DNA of 64,000 nt. Source: Achromobacter denitrificans NBRC 15125 (GTDB lineage Bacteria > Pseudomonadota > Gammaproteobacteria > Burkholderiales > Burkholderiaceae_B). Under the pieces are notes generated by a model. That model saw only the letters and a list, made by a program, of their open reading frames with translations. It did no database searches and was not told the origin of the DNA. How positions within the stretch are numbered: the first letter of the stretch is position 1; each line of letters starts with the position of its first letter. The stretch is taken from NCBI RefSeq assembly GCF_001571365.1, contig NZ_BCTQ01000001.1, positions 124,001 through 188,000 on the forward strand, given 5' to 3'. This document shows positions 38,757-46,289 of this stretch, in pieces. The position numbers were made by a program, and so were the translations under genes.

Positions 38757-39383
38757 TTAACGCCCCAAGCCGTAGGAGTCTTCGCGGACCACGCGCGGGG
38801 TGATCTCGCGCGGATCGATCGTGACCGGCTGGTAGATGACGCGGCGTTGTTCGGGGTCGTAGCGCATTTCGACGGTGCCGGACAACGGGAAGTCCTTGCG
38901 GAACGGGTGGCCGATGAAGCCGTAATCGGTCAGGATGCGGCGCAGGTCCGGGTGGCCTTCGAAGACGATGCCGTACAGGTCGAAGGCTTCGCGTTCGAAC
39001 CAGCCCACGGACGGCCAGCACTCCATCAGCGAGGCGATCACGGGGAACTCGTCGTCCTCGGCCCAGGTGCGCACGCGCAGGCGCCAGTTGTTCTCGATGG
39101 ACAACAGGTGCGCAACCACGGCGAAACGCGCGCGATGGATCTTGACGTTCGTTTCCTCGGGCATCTGGCGGGTGCCGTTGCCCCACGTCAGGTAGTCGAC
39201 GCCGCAGAGGTCGATACAGGTTTCAAAGCGCAGGCCGGCTTCGGTGCGCAGCTTGTTGCAGACCGAGAACCACTGCTGCGCGGGCACTTCGAGCGTCAGC
39301 TCGCCCAGCGCCTCGGTCAGCGCGATATCCGCGCCGAGGGTGGTCTGCAAATTGTTTTTCAGGGTTTCGAGCCTGGTCATCAT
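38757..39383 (-). CDS. nuoC: NADH-quinone oxidoreductase subunit C
   Basis: A 208-residue 30-kDa-type subunit that stabilises the connection between the NADH arm and the quinone module. The family signature [38 protein letters not shown] is present. The protein starts with two Met codons (39383 and 39380). The 75-base gap to nuoB contains a small GCGGCAG/CTGCCGC hairpin at 39427-39443. Confidence 0.96.
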   Translation of the reverse strand: MMTRLETLKNNLQTTLGADIALTEALGELTLEVPAQQWFSVCNKLRTEAGLRFETCIDLCGVDYLTWGNGTRQMPEETNVKIHRARFAVVAHLLSIENNWRLRVRTWAEDDEFPVIASLMECWPSVGWFEREAFDLYGIVFEGHPDLRRILTDYGFIGHPFRKDFPLSGTVEMRYDPEQRRVIYQPVTIDPREITPRVVREDSYGLGR

Positions 39384-39458
39384 CTTGTACGCTTAGGTGA
39401 ACCGATACGCTGGCTTCGCGGGGCCGGCGGCAGGGTCTGCCGCGGGGCGGGCGAAGGA

Positions 39459-39935
39459 TCAGCGCGCAATCGTGTTGGTCAGGCGGATCTTGTTCTGCAT
39501 TTGCAGCAAGCCGTAGACCAGCGCCTCGGCCGTGGGCGGGCAGCCTGGCACGTAGACGTCTACCGGTACGATGCGATCGCAGCCACGGACCACCGAATAC
39601 GAGTAGTGGTAGTAGCCGCCACCGTTGGCACAGGAGCCCATGGACACCACCCAGCGCGGCTCGGGCATCTGGTCGTAGACCTTGCGCAGCGCCGGCGCCA
39701 TCTTGTTGCACAGCGTGCCGGCGACGATCATCAGATCGGACTGGCGCGGGCTGGGCCGGAAGATGATCCCGAACTGGTCCAGGTCATAGCGGGCCGCGCC
39801 CGCGTGCATCATCTCGACCGCGCAACAGGCCAGACCGAAGGTCATGGGCCACATGGAGCCGGTCTTCGCCCAGTTGAGGAACTTGTCCGCGCTGGTTGTG
39901 ATGAACCCTTGCTTGAGAATGCCGTCTATAGCCAT
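39459..39935 (-). CDS. nuoB: NADH-quinone oxidoreductase subunit B
   Basis: A 158-residue subunit holding cluster N2, the last Fe-S centre before quinone. The ligands are the tandem cysteines in [10 protein letters not shown] plus [13 protein letters not shown] and [12 protein letters not shown]. Length matches the short betaproteobacterial/mitochondrial form. It lies 39 bases after nuoA. Confidence 0.97.
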   Translation of the reverse strand: MAIDGILKQGFITTSADKFLNWAKTGSMWPMTFGLACCAVEMMHAGAARYDLDQFGIIFRPSPRQSDLMIVAGTLCNKMAPALRKVYDQMPEPRWVVSMGSCANGGGYYHYSYSVVRGCDRIVPVDVYVPGCPPTAEALVYGLLQMQNKIRLTNTIAR

Positions 39936-39974
39936 ATTCGTCTCTGATAGCGTGCTGTGTAGGAAGCCTGCGGC

Positions 39975-40334
39975 TTATTCCCAGTCCAGCGCGCCCTTTT
40001 TCCATTCGTAGATGAAGCCGACGGTCAGCACGGCCAGGAAAACCATGACCGTCCAGAAGCCGACGAGCCCGACCGTGCCCTGGGCAATGGCCCACGGGAA
40101 CAGGAACGCGATTTCGAGGTCGAAAAGAATGAACAGAATCGCCACCAGGTAGTAGCGCACGTCAAACTTCATGCGAGCGTCTTCGAAAGCTTCGAAGCCG
40201 CATTCGTACGGCGAGAGCTTCTCGGCGTACGGACGCCGCGGACCAAGGAGGGAGCCGGCCGTTAGAAGCGCGAACCCGATAAGGGTGGCCACTACGATAA
40301 ACAGCAGGACGGGGAAATACTGTTGCAGGTTCAT
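39975..40334 (-). CDS. nuoA: NADH-quinone oxidoreductase subunit A
   Basis: A 119-residue three-helix membrane subunit and first gene of the operon. The conserved loop [40 protein letters not shown] is complete. The rest of the complex I genes follow in the standard order B, C, D, E, F, G, H, I, J, K, L, M, N. Confidence 0.97.
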   Translation of the reverse strand: MNLQQYFPVLLFIVVATLIGFALLTAGSLLGPRRPYAEKLSPYECGFEAFEDARMKFDVRYYLVAILFILFDLEIAFLFPWAIAQGTVGLVGFWTVMVFLAVLTVGFIYEWKKGALDWE

Positions 40335-40365
40335 TCAGGCGTCCGTCAAATGCGCAAACCTTAGG

Positions 40366-40371
40366 ATTGTA
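40366..40371 (-). promoter_or_regulatory. Candidate extended -10 of the nuo promoter
   Basis: On the minus strand the sequence TGCTACAAT gives a TACAAT -10 with an extended TG element. The start would be near 40359, leaving a leader of about 25 bases before nuoA. No good -35 is found. It is the best promoter-like sequence between the porin terminator and nuoA. Confidence 0.45.
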
Positions 40372-40532
40372 GCATTCGCGCGGTTACTTCTGGCTGAACT
40401 CTGTAGCCCGAACAGCAGGTGAAAGACTGCATTCCTCAAATGGAACAGTCGGGTCTTCCCGGACAACGCGGCAAGCTTACAACACTCCGCGCAACCCTGC
40501 GTGAAAAACGCGAAAAAACCGCTCGCGGAACG

Positions 40533-40617
40533 AAAAAAACCACCCCGAAGGGTGGCTTCATACGAACGGGCCGAAGCCCGTTCGCACGCTTGAATCCAGG
40601 CAGGGCTTGCACCCTGC
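40533..40617 (-). terminator. Porin 3' region: three hairpins ending in a Rho-independent terminator
   Basis: Reading from the porin stop, the first stem is GCAGGG/CCCTGC (40600-40617). The second is a perfect 9-bp stem CGAACGGGC/GCCCGTTCG with a TTCG tetraloop (40563-40584). The third is CCACCC-TTCG-GGGTGG (40540-40555) followed by seven T (40533-40539). The last is the terminator. The others may protect the very abundant porin mRNA or generate a stable 3' fragment. Confidence 0.88.
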
Positions 40618-40623
40618 TTTGGA

Positions 40624-41739
40624 TTAGAAGCGGTGGCGGATACCGACGCCGACGGCGGTCGACTTGACGTCGTCGATGAAGGCGTAGTTCTTGGCGTACG
40701 AACCGTAGGCGTACAGGTTGGTGCGCTTGGACAGGTCGTAGGTGTAGCCCAGCGAGAAGACGTTCATCGTCTCGTCAGCACCCGGAGCCGTGTTCAGGCG
40801 ATCGTTGCTCGGGTCAACCATCTGCCACGAACCGAACAGCTTGCTGGCGCCGCCGATGGGGGCCGACAGGCCGACCATGTACGAGTTGGCCTTGAAGCCG
40901 TCAGCGAAGATGTTGTTGCCGAAGTTGATGTTGCCGGCCGGACCGGAAACGCCTTGGCCGCCGAACCAGCCGTCGGTCGTGCGAGCGTAGGCCAACGACA
41001 GCTTGACCACTTCGAAGTCGTACGAAGCGCCCAGAGCGTACATACGCGGGGTGGCGTCGACTTCCGTTTGCGTCAGGTTGTTCGAAGCGTTCAGCTGATC
41101 ATACGAGAAAGCGATGTTCAGCGGGCCGTTGACGTAGCGCAGACCGGTGGTGATCGCGCGGGTGTTGTCGGCGGTGCGCCAGCCGGTTTGACGGGCGTTT
41201 TGGTCGTCGGCGTTGAACGAGTAGCCCAGGCCGAACTGGAAGCCGCTGAACGACGGGGTTTGGTACAGGACCATGTTGTCGTAGCGGACGGTGTTCGCTG
41301 CGCTCAGCGAAACGCCGATGTTAGCTTGACCGAAGCCAGCGCCGAACGGGTCGATCGAGCCGAAGTACTTCGACGAGATGTTGGTTTGGCGACCGAAGTC
41401 CAGTTGACCCCAGCTGTCGGAGGCCAGACCGATCGTGGCTTGACGGCCGAACAGGCGGCTGTTTTGGCCCGACTTGCCGTTGCCCGAATCAAAGCCCGAT
41501 TCCAGTTGGAAAACAGCGCGCAGGCCGTCACCCAGATCTTCCGAACCACGCAGACCCCAGCGCGAACCGTTCTGCACGCCGTTGATCATGCCGATGCGGC
41601 TGCCGTCGAAGCCGTTGCCCTTGACCTTGTTGTAACCGATACCCGTGTCGATGATGCCGTACAGGGTGACAGACGTTTCTGCCTGGGCGACACCGGCAAA
41701 ACCGGCGAGCAGGGCGGCAGCGAGCAGAGTCTTTTTCAT
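40624..41739 (-). CDS. Major outer-membrane porin (Gram-negative general porin, Bordetella type)
   Basis: A 371-residue trimeric 16-strand porin. The signal peptide is residues 1-20 (cut after VAQA). The mature N-terminus ETSVTLYGIIDTGIGYN, the SRWGLRGSEDLGDGLRAVFQLESGF motif and the C-terminal VGIRHRF with terminal Phe are typical. The sequence is close to the Bordetella 40-kDa porin, which is also beside nuoA. Shine-Dalgarno GGAG lies 10 bases upstream. Codon use is strongly biased, as for a highly expressed gene. Confidence 0.95.
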   Translation of the reverse strand: MKKTLLAAALLAGFAGVAQAETSVTLYGIIDTGIGYNKVKGNGFDGSRIGMINGVQNGSRWGLRGSEDLGDGLRAVFQLESGFDSGNGKSGQNSRLFGRQATIGLASDSWGQLDFGRQTNISSKYFGSIDPFGAGFGQANIGVSLSAANTVRYDNMVLYQTPSFSGFQFGLGYSFNADDQNARQTGWRTADNTRAITTGLRYVNGPLNIAFSYDQLNASNNLTQTEVDATPRMYALGASYDFEVVKLSLAYARTTDGWFGGQGVSGPAGNINFGNNIFADGFKANSYMVGLSAPIGGASKLFGSWQMVDPSNDRLNTAPGADETMNVFSLGYTYDLSKRTNLYAYGSYAKNYAFIDDVKSTAVGVGIRHRF

Positions 41740-42140
41740 TTAAGAAATCTCCGTTGATTTGAGTGACAAGAGCAGCAATCCAGCAAACCAGCCTGCCGCC
41801 CCCCTAACTCCGCGAAGGGAAGTTGACGCTATTGCATCAAAAATCAGGGGGGATGGCTACGGTCGGCATCAGAAAAGTGCAGGTTTGCGACAGGCCTGTT
41901 GGGATATTGCAACATCACACGGAGGGGCTGGCGATCCCGCTAGGGCTTACCCTTACAAAACTAGGCAAGGTCCTATTCATGCGACTTTCAGCCCTGCCCC
42001 TAATTTTTTGAGCCTTTGGGGCGCCTGCCGCTTCGGCGGATTTCCGGTCCGCATGCCCTGATTTCGGGCGCTGCCCGCGCCACCTTCCGGCCCTCCCCGC
42101 GTTTCGATTCCGCGCAAGTCCAGCGGGCGCCGCGCGCCAG
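41740..42140. other. Intergenic region upstream of the porin
   Basis: No gene is supported here. Short frames on both strands are basic and lack ribosome sites. The part next to the porin must hold its leader and promoter, but I could not pick a convincing -35/-10 pair. A plus-strand C-rich stretch CCGCCCCCC (41795-41803) gives the leader a GGGGGGCGG run. A TAATTTTTT run lies near 42001-42009. Confidence 0.5.
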
Positions 42141-42144
42141 ACTG

Positions 42145-42179
42145 ATAACATTGTTATTAATAAAAATCACCGATATGAT
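42145..42179 (+). promoter_or_regulatory. Promoter and palindromic operator of the TetR-thioesterase operon
   Basis: TTGTTA (42151-42156) and TATGAT (42174-42179) with a 17-base spacer form a good sigma-70 promoter. A 13-bp palindrome ATAACA-T-TGTTAT (42145-42157) covers the -35. This is where an autoregulating TetR repressor would bind. Start would be near 42186, 23 bases before the TetR ATG. The AT-rich block stands out from its GC-rich surroundings. Confidence 0.65.
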
Positions 42180-42208
42180 CGAGTGCATCGCATCCCTGTC
42201 CTGGCGCC

Positions 42209-42823
42209 ATGCCCTCACCTTCCCCCCGCACCGGCCGCAATGAACGCCTGAACGCGCTGCGCCGCCAGCTCATCCTCGATGCCGCCCAGCGCGTGTTCGA
42301 GCGCGACGGCCTGGAAAAGACGACGATCCGCGCGATCGCCAAGGAAGCCGGCTGCACCACCGGCGCCATCTACCCCTGGTTCGCGGGCAAGGAAACCATT
42401 TATGGCGCGCTGCTCGAAGCTTCCCTGCAGCGGCTGCACGCCCACCTGAGCAATGCCGCCCACACCGGCGATCCCCGGGCCGCCGCGCGCAACGCCATCC
42501 ACGCCTTCTTCGGCTATTACGCGGAGCGCCGCACCGATTTCTCGCTGGGCATGTACCTGTTCCAGGGCCTGGGCCCGCGCGGACTGGGCCGCGAGATGGA
42601 CGAGCGGCTCAATGCCCGCCTGCGCGAGTGCGTCGACCTGCTGGGCCTGGCGCTGGCGCGGACCAAGTCCTGGGAAGCCGCCCTGGTCGAGGTGGAACAG
42701 ATGAATCTCTTCACCTACCTGATGGGCCTGTTGCTGCTGCAGCACACCCATCGCCTGAAATCCCTGGGCCAGCGCGCGGACGCGCTGCTGGACGCCTATT
42801 GCCTCGCCCTGGAAGAACGATGA
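42209..42823 (+). CDS. TetR/AcrR family transcriptional regulator
   Basis: A 204-residue repressor-type protein. The N-terminal helix-turn-helix covers about residues 18-65 (ILDAAQRVFERDGLEKTTIRAIAKEAGCTTGAIYPWFAGKETIYGALL). The C-terminal ligand-binding domain has no recognisable specificity. A palindrome overlapping its own promoter suggests autoregulation. Its stop overlaps the start of the thioesterase gene as ATGA, so it probably controls the whole three-gene operon, with a substrate or product of the thioesterase as possible effector. Confidence 0.88.
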   Translation: MPSPSPRTGRNERLNALRRQLILDAAQRVFERDGLEKTTIRAIAKEAGCTTGAIYPWFAGKETIYGALLEASLQRLHAHLSNAAHTGDPRAAARNAIHAFFGYYAERRTDFSLGMYLFQGLGPRGLGREMDERLNARLRECVDLLGLALARTKSWEAALVEVEQMNLFTYLMGLLLLQHTHRLKSLGQRADALLDAYCLALEER

Positions 42824-43263
42824 CCGCAACCGACCTGGACACCCGGACCGACGCCCCGCTGATCAGCCTGGCTGATTTTCATATCCTGCTGGCGGACCAG
42901 CATCCGTTTTCGCTGCTGCTCGGCATCGACGTGCTGCGCATCGGCCACGGCACCGCGCGCGCCGTGCTGCCCGCGCGCGACGCCCACCAGCGCCTGGGCG
43001 GCATCGTCGCCGGGCCGATGCTGATGGGCCTGGCCGACCTGACCATGTATGCGGCGGTCGTCGGCGCCACCGGCCAGGCGCACGCCGTGACGGCCAGCCT
43101 GACGATCAATTTCCTGCGCAAGAGCCCGGCCGGCGCGATCTACGCCGATGCCCGGCTGCTCAAGGTGGGGCGGCTGTCCGCCGGGGAAGTCATCCTGACC
43201 GGCGAAGGCTCGGACGAGCCCCTGGCCCATATCGTGAGCACCTGGTCGGTGCCCAAGCCATGA
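42820..43263 (+). CDS. Hotdog-fold thioesterase (PaaI/YbgC-like superfamily)
   Basis: A 147-residue single hotdog domain. The central helix LGGIVAGPMLMGLADLTMYAAVVG with its Asp, followed by HAVTASLTINFLRKSPAG, is the acyl-CoA thioesterase pattern of the PaaI-type superfamily, which hydrolyses aryl- or acyl-CoA esters. The substrate cannot be told. ATG 42820 overlaps the TetR stop and the gene's own stop overlaps the next start (both ATGA), so the three genes are tightly coupled. Confidence 0.86.
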   Translation: MTATDLDTRTDAPLISLADFHILLADQHPFSLLLGIDVLRIGHGTARAVLPARDAHQRLGGIVAGPMLMGLADLTMYAAVVGATGQAHAVTASLTINFLRKSPAGAIYADARLLKVGRLSAGEVILTGEGSDEPLAHIVSTWSVPKP

Positions 43264-43697
43264 ACCTGCGAGTCAGTATCGTCGGCATGGGAAGGACCGG
43301 CACGCAGGCCGCCCGGCGCCTGCTGGAGGCCGAGCCGGACATCGCGCTGACCCTCTTCGACATCGAACCCGACCGTTGCGAGGACTTCCGCGGCAGCGCC
43401 ACGCTCGCCACGTCCGCGCGCGAGGCGCTGGAAGAATCGGACACCATCGTGCTGGCGCTGCCGCGCGAGCGCGAGATCGACCGCACCCTGGAGCGCTTCA
43501 GCGACGGCAACGTGACGGCGCCGGTCGCGGGCAAGCTGATCGTGGACCTGGAGCCTCCGGCCGCCGAGCGCGCGCGCCGGCTGGACCAGGCTATCGTGGC
43601 GGCGGGCGGGCGCTACACCTGCGCGCCCCTTCCGGCAGCCGCGGCGGCCGGCGGCGCGGAAGCGCGCCTATTGCGGGCGCTGGGGCTCGTCGCCTGA
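43260..43697 (+). CDS. Short Rossmann-fold protein resembling the NAD(P)-binding domain of beta-hydroxyacid dehydrogenases
   Basis: A 145-residue protein. Residues 4-22 carry the dinucleotide fingerprint VGMGRTGTQAARRLLE, then an acidic end of strand 2 (FDIE) and EALEESDTIVLALP, as in 6-phosphogluconate or hydroxyisobutyrate dehydrogenases. It stops where the Rossmann domain ends (APLPAAAAAGGAEARLLRALG), with no C-terminal helical substrate domain. It overlaps the thioesterase gene by ATGA and overlaps the convergent PAP2 gene by 30 bases at its 3' end. It may be a truncated remnant or a real small NAD(P)-binding protein; function unknown. Confidence 0.72.
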   Translation: MNLRVSIVGMGRTGTQAARRLLEAEPDIALTLFDIEPDRCEDFRGSATLATSAREALEESDTIVLALPREREIDRTLERFSDGNVTAPVAGKLIVDLEPPAAERARRLDQAIVAAGGRYTCAPLPAAAAAGGAEARLLRALGLVA

Positions 43698-44435
43698 GAC
43701 GCGCCAGCGCCGAGCCACCGCGACGCACACCGCCAGCCAGCCCAGGCTGACGGCGAAACCCGCGGCCACGTCGCTGGCGAAATGGACCTGCAGCAGGATG
43801 CGGCTGAGTCCGATCGCCATGACGAGCGCAGCCAGCGTCGCGACGGCCGGCAGCCGCCACGCCGGCGGCGCCAGCTTCCATAATAGATAGCAGGCCGTGC
43901 CGTAGACGGCCATGGCGGCCGACGAGTGGCCGCTGGGGAAACTCCAGCCCACCGCGGTGGCATAGCCGTGGTCGTGATCGGGGCGCACCCGCTCGAAACT
44001 GTGCTTGAGCAACCAGTTGAGCGCTCCCCCCAACCCGGTGGCGACGGCGCAGAATACCGCCAGCCGCCATTGCCGGCCCCAGAGCAGGAACAGCGTCATC
44101 AGCACGGCGATGATCGTGAGGAAGGTCCGGTCGCCCAGGTAGGTGAACCAGGACAGCAGCCACAGGAGCGGCATCGACATGGACATGCTCAGCGCCGCGG
44201 CCAGGGCCCGGTCGAACGCCACCACCGCGCCCGGGCGCCCGACCGCGTAGGCCAGGACGAAGAAGAGCGCGAACGAAGCGCAGGTGCCCAGCGCGAAACA
44301 CGCGGCGCGGCGACGGGGGGACCAGCGCAGGCAGCCGCGCGCGAACAGCAAGGCTCCCGCGCCGCTCAGGAACGGCAGCGCGATGAACAGCAGCAAGGCG
44401 TGGTCCGCGGCCCACGCCGCGTAGACGTCGGTCAT
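43668..44435 (-). CDS. PAP2-family membrane phosphatase
   Basis: A 255-residue membrane protein with about six or seven helices and all three PAP2 phosphatase motifs: KHSFERVRP, PSGHSS and SRILLQVHFASD. Such enzymes dephosphorylate phosphatidic acid, undecaprenyl diphosphate or phosphatidylglycerol phosphate on the outer face of the inner membrane; which one is not clear. It sits next to a metallophosphoesterase and a lipid-kinase-like gene on the same strand, hinting at lipid phosphate metabolism. Confidence 0.9.
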   Translation of the reverse strand: MTDVYAAWAADHALLLFIALPFLSGAGALLFARGCLRWSPRRRAACFALGTCASFALFFVLAYAVGRPGAVVAFDRALAAALSMSMSMPLLWLLSWFTYLGDRTFLTIIAVLMTLFLLWGRQWRLAVFCAVATGLGGALNWLLKHSFERVRPDHDHGYATAVGWSFPSGHSSAAMAVYGTACYLLWKLAPPAWRLPAVATLAALVMAIGLSRILLQVHFASDVAAGFAVSLGWLAVCVAVARRWRVSGDEPQRPQ

Positions 44436-44474
44436 TTGCAGGCGCCCATGAGGAATTTCACGCCCCCGCCCACG

Positions 44475-45254
44475 CTACAGCGCGACCAGCGTCTTGTCGA
44501 CCGGGGCGAACGCATGCGTCCCGACGGCGTAGTCCCAACGCTCGACATGGCAGCCGTCCTCTCCGCAGGCAATGACGTTGACCGAGTTGGGAACGTTGCC
44601 GCGCACCCGGCGCGAGCAGGCCGTGCCGGCCTGGACGACCCAGCCCTTGGCCGGCGCCGCCGGATCCAGCGGCAACACGTAGGGCAGATGGATGTGGCCG
44701 CCCAGGACCAGGTCGACCCCGGCCTGGGTCCAGGCCTGCAGCGCCTGTTCGCGCCCGATCAGCAGATTGGACAGGTCGGACTCCACCTTGGCCCGCACCG
44801 GGTGGTGCGCGACCACGATGCGCAATTGCCCCGGCCGGGCCTGGCGCAGGCGCTGGGCGACGCGGGCGACCTGCCCGCCCGAGATTTCGCCGTCCTTGCG
44901 GCGGCGCGGCCGCGTGGTGTTCACGCCGATGGCCAGCAGGCCGTCGTTCTCGAACACCGGCTCCAGCACGGCGCCCAGCGCGCGTTTGTAGTTGCCGTAG
45001 GGATTGAGCGCGCGCGCGAATACGTTGAACAGCGGGATATCGTGGTTGCCCGGCACGGCCAGCACCGGCAGCGACAGGCGCTCGATGAACTTGCGGGCGG
45101 CGGCGAACTGGCCGCGCCGCGCGCGCTGGGTGATGTCGCCGCTGAGCACGACCAGGTCCGGCGCGAGCGTGCGGGCCAGGTCCAGCGCGGCTTCGACCAC
45201 GGGTTTGCGTTCCGTGCCGAAGTGCGTGTCGGAGATATGCAGAATGCGCGTCAT
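44475..45254 (-). CDS. Calcineurin-like metallophosphoesterase
   Basis: A 259-residue cytoplasmic phosphoesterase with the full dinuclear metal signature: HISDTHFG at the N-terminus, SGDIT, PGNHDIP, VVAHHPV and GGHIHLPY. The family includes cyclic-nucleotide phosphodiesterases (CpdA type) and lipid A pathway hydrolases; the sequence alone does not decide. Its start overlaps the stop of the lipid-kinase-like gene by 4 bases (ATGA), so the two proteins are co-translated. Confidence 0.9.
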   Translation of the reverse strand: MTRILHISDTHFGTERKPVVEAALDLARTLAPDLVVLSGDITQRARRGQFAAARKFIERLSLPVLAVPGNHDIPLFNVFARALNPYGNYKRALGAVLEPVFENDGLLAIGVNTTRPRRRKDGEISGGQVARVAQRLRQARPGQLRIVVAHHPVRAKVESDLSNLLIGREQALQAWTQAGVDLVLGGHIHLPYVLPLDPAAPAKGWVVQAGTACSRRVRGNVPNSVNVIACGEDGCHVERWDYAVGTHAFAPVDKTLVAL

Positions 45255-46225
45255 GAACGGTCCAGATATTGCGGGTCCGCCGGCACCACCAGCGGCAGCC
45301 GTTCGGCGGCCACCTTGAATTCCAGCGGGGTGTCCATCCAGGATATCTCGCCGTCCATCGCCACCTTGACCCGTCGGCGTCCGCGCACGCCCACGGTCAG
45401 GCGGTCGAAGGCGAAGCTGACGACATGCTCGGCGTCGCCCAGCCGGCTGGCCAGGCCGCGCAGCAGCAGGCCGTACAGCGCCAGGGTGCCGACCGGCCTT
45501 GCGGCCATGGCGATCAGCCGGCCATGGCCGAGCTCTTCGGAGGGGATGCCGACGTGTTCCAGCTGGAGCTTGTTGTTGCCAACCACCAGGGTGGGCGACC
45601 GCAGGGTGCGGGCCTTGCCCTCGTAATCGAGCATCAGGCTAAGCTGGCGCGGCGCGCGCAGCAGCGTGACCAGGCCCGACCACAGCGCGACCAGGCGGCT
45701 GCGGCCGTACTTCTGTTTGTAGGCCTCGCGGTCTTCGAGCAGCTGGGGATAGAGGCCCAGGCTGGCATTCACCAGGAACAGCCGGCCATTGAGCTGGCCG
45801 ACCTGCACCGGCCTGGGCTGGCCTTGCAGAAAGCCGCGCAAGGCCGTTTCCGTGTCCTGGGAAATGCCGTAGCTGCGGCCGAAGTAATTGAAGGTGCCCT
45901 GGGGCAGGATGCCGAAAGGCACGCCCTGGCCCAGTACCGTGCCGGCCACCGCGTTGAGCGTGCCATCGCCGCCCGCCGCGATGACGACGCCCTGCTCCTC
46001 CTGCGCGCGCCGGACCGCGGCCCGGGCCGATTCGACCAGCCGCGACGGATCTTCCACGGGGATCAGTTCGTAGCGCCTTCCGGCTTCGTCGAGAATGCGG
46101 CGGACGGTGTCCTGCAGTGTTTGCGCGTCGCCGCGCCCCGATCCGGTATTGAGGACGATGAAAAGCGGTTCTTGCCCCGTCAGGGACCGGGCCCCTGCCG
46201 AGGGGGGCTGCTGGGATGGCGTCAT
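45251..46225 (-). CDS. Diacylglycerol/lipid kinase family protein
   Basis: A 324-residue protein of the diacylglycerol kinase catalytic family (YegS/DgkB-like). The nucleotide-binding motif AAGGDGTLNAVAG is near residues 83-95, and GILPQGTFNYFGRSYGIS follows as in lipid kinases. The C-terminal beta-rich domain has the VAMDGE motif. It would phosphorylate a lipid such as diacylglycerol at the inner membrane; the neighbouring PAP2 phosphatase could reverse that, which is inference. It is the first gene of a pair with the metallophosphoesterase. Confidence 0.88.
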   Translation of the reverse strand: MTPSQQPPSAGARSLTGQEPLFIVLNTGSGRGDAQTLQDTVRRILDEAGRRYELIPVEDPSRLVESARAAVRRAQEEQGVVIAAGGDGTLNAVAGTVLGQGVPFGILPQGTFNYFGRSYGISQDTETALRGFLQGQPRPVQVGQLNGRLFLVNASLGLYPQLLEDREAYKQKYGRSRLVALWSGLVTLLRAPRQLSLMLDYEGKARTLRSPTLVVGNNKLQLEHVGIPSEELGHGRLIAMAARPVGTLALYGLLLRGLASRLGDAEHVVSFAFDRLTVGVRGRRRVKVAMDGEISWMDTPLEFKVAAERLPLVVPADPQYLDRS

Positions 46226-46289
46226 GGGTCAAACATACCCCATGCCGGCAAAGCCCCGCAACACGCCCCCCGGGCCGGCTTGCGACGGA

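Noticed and set aside
40419-40667. An 82-codon frame between nuoA and the porin
   Set aside because: It runs through the porin terminator and hairpins and into the porin 3' end; no conserved features.
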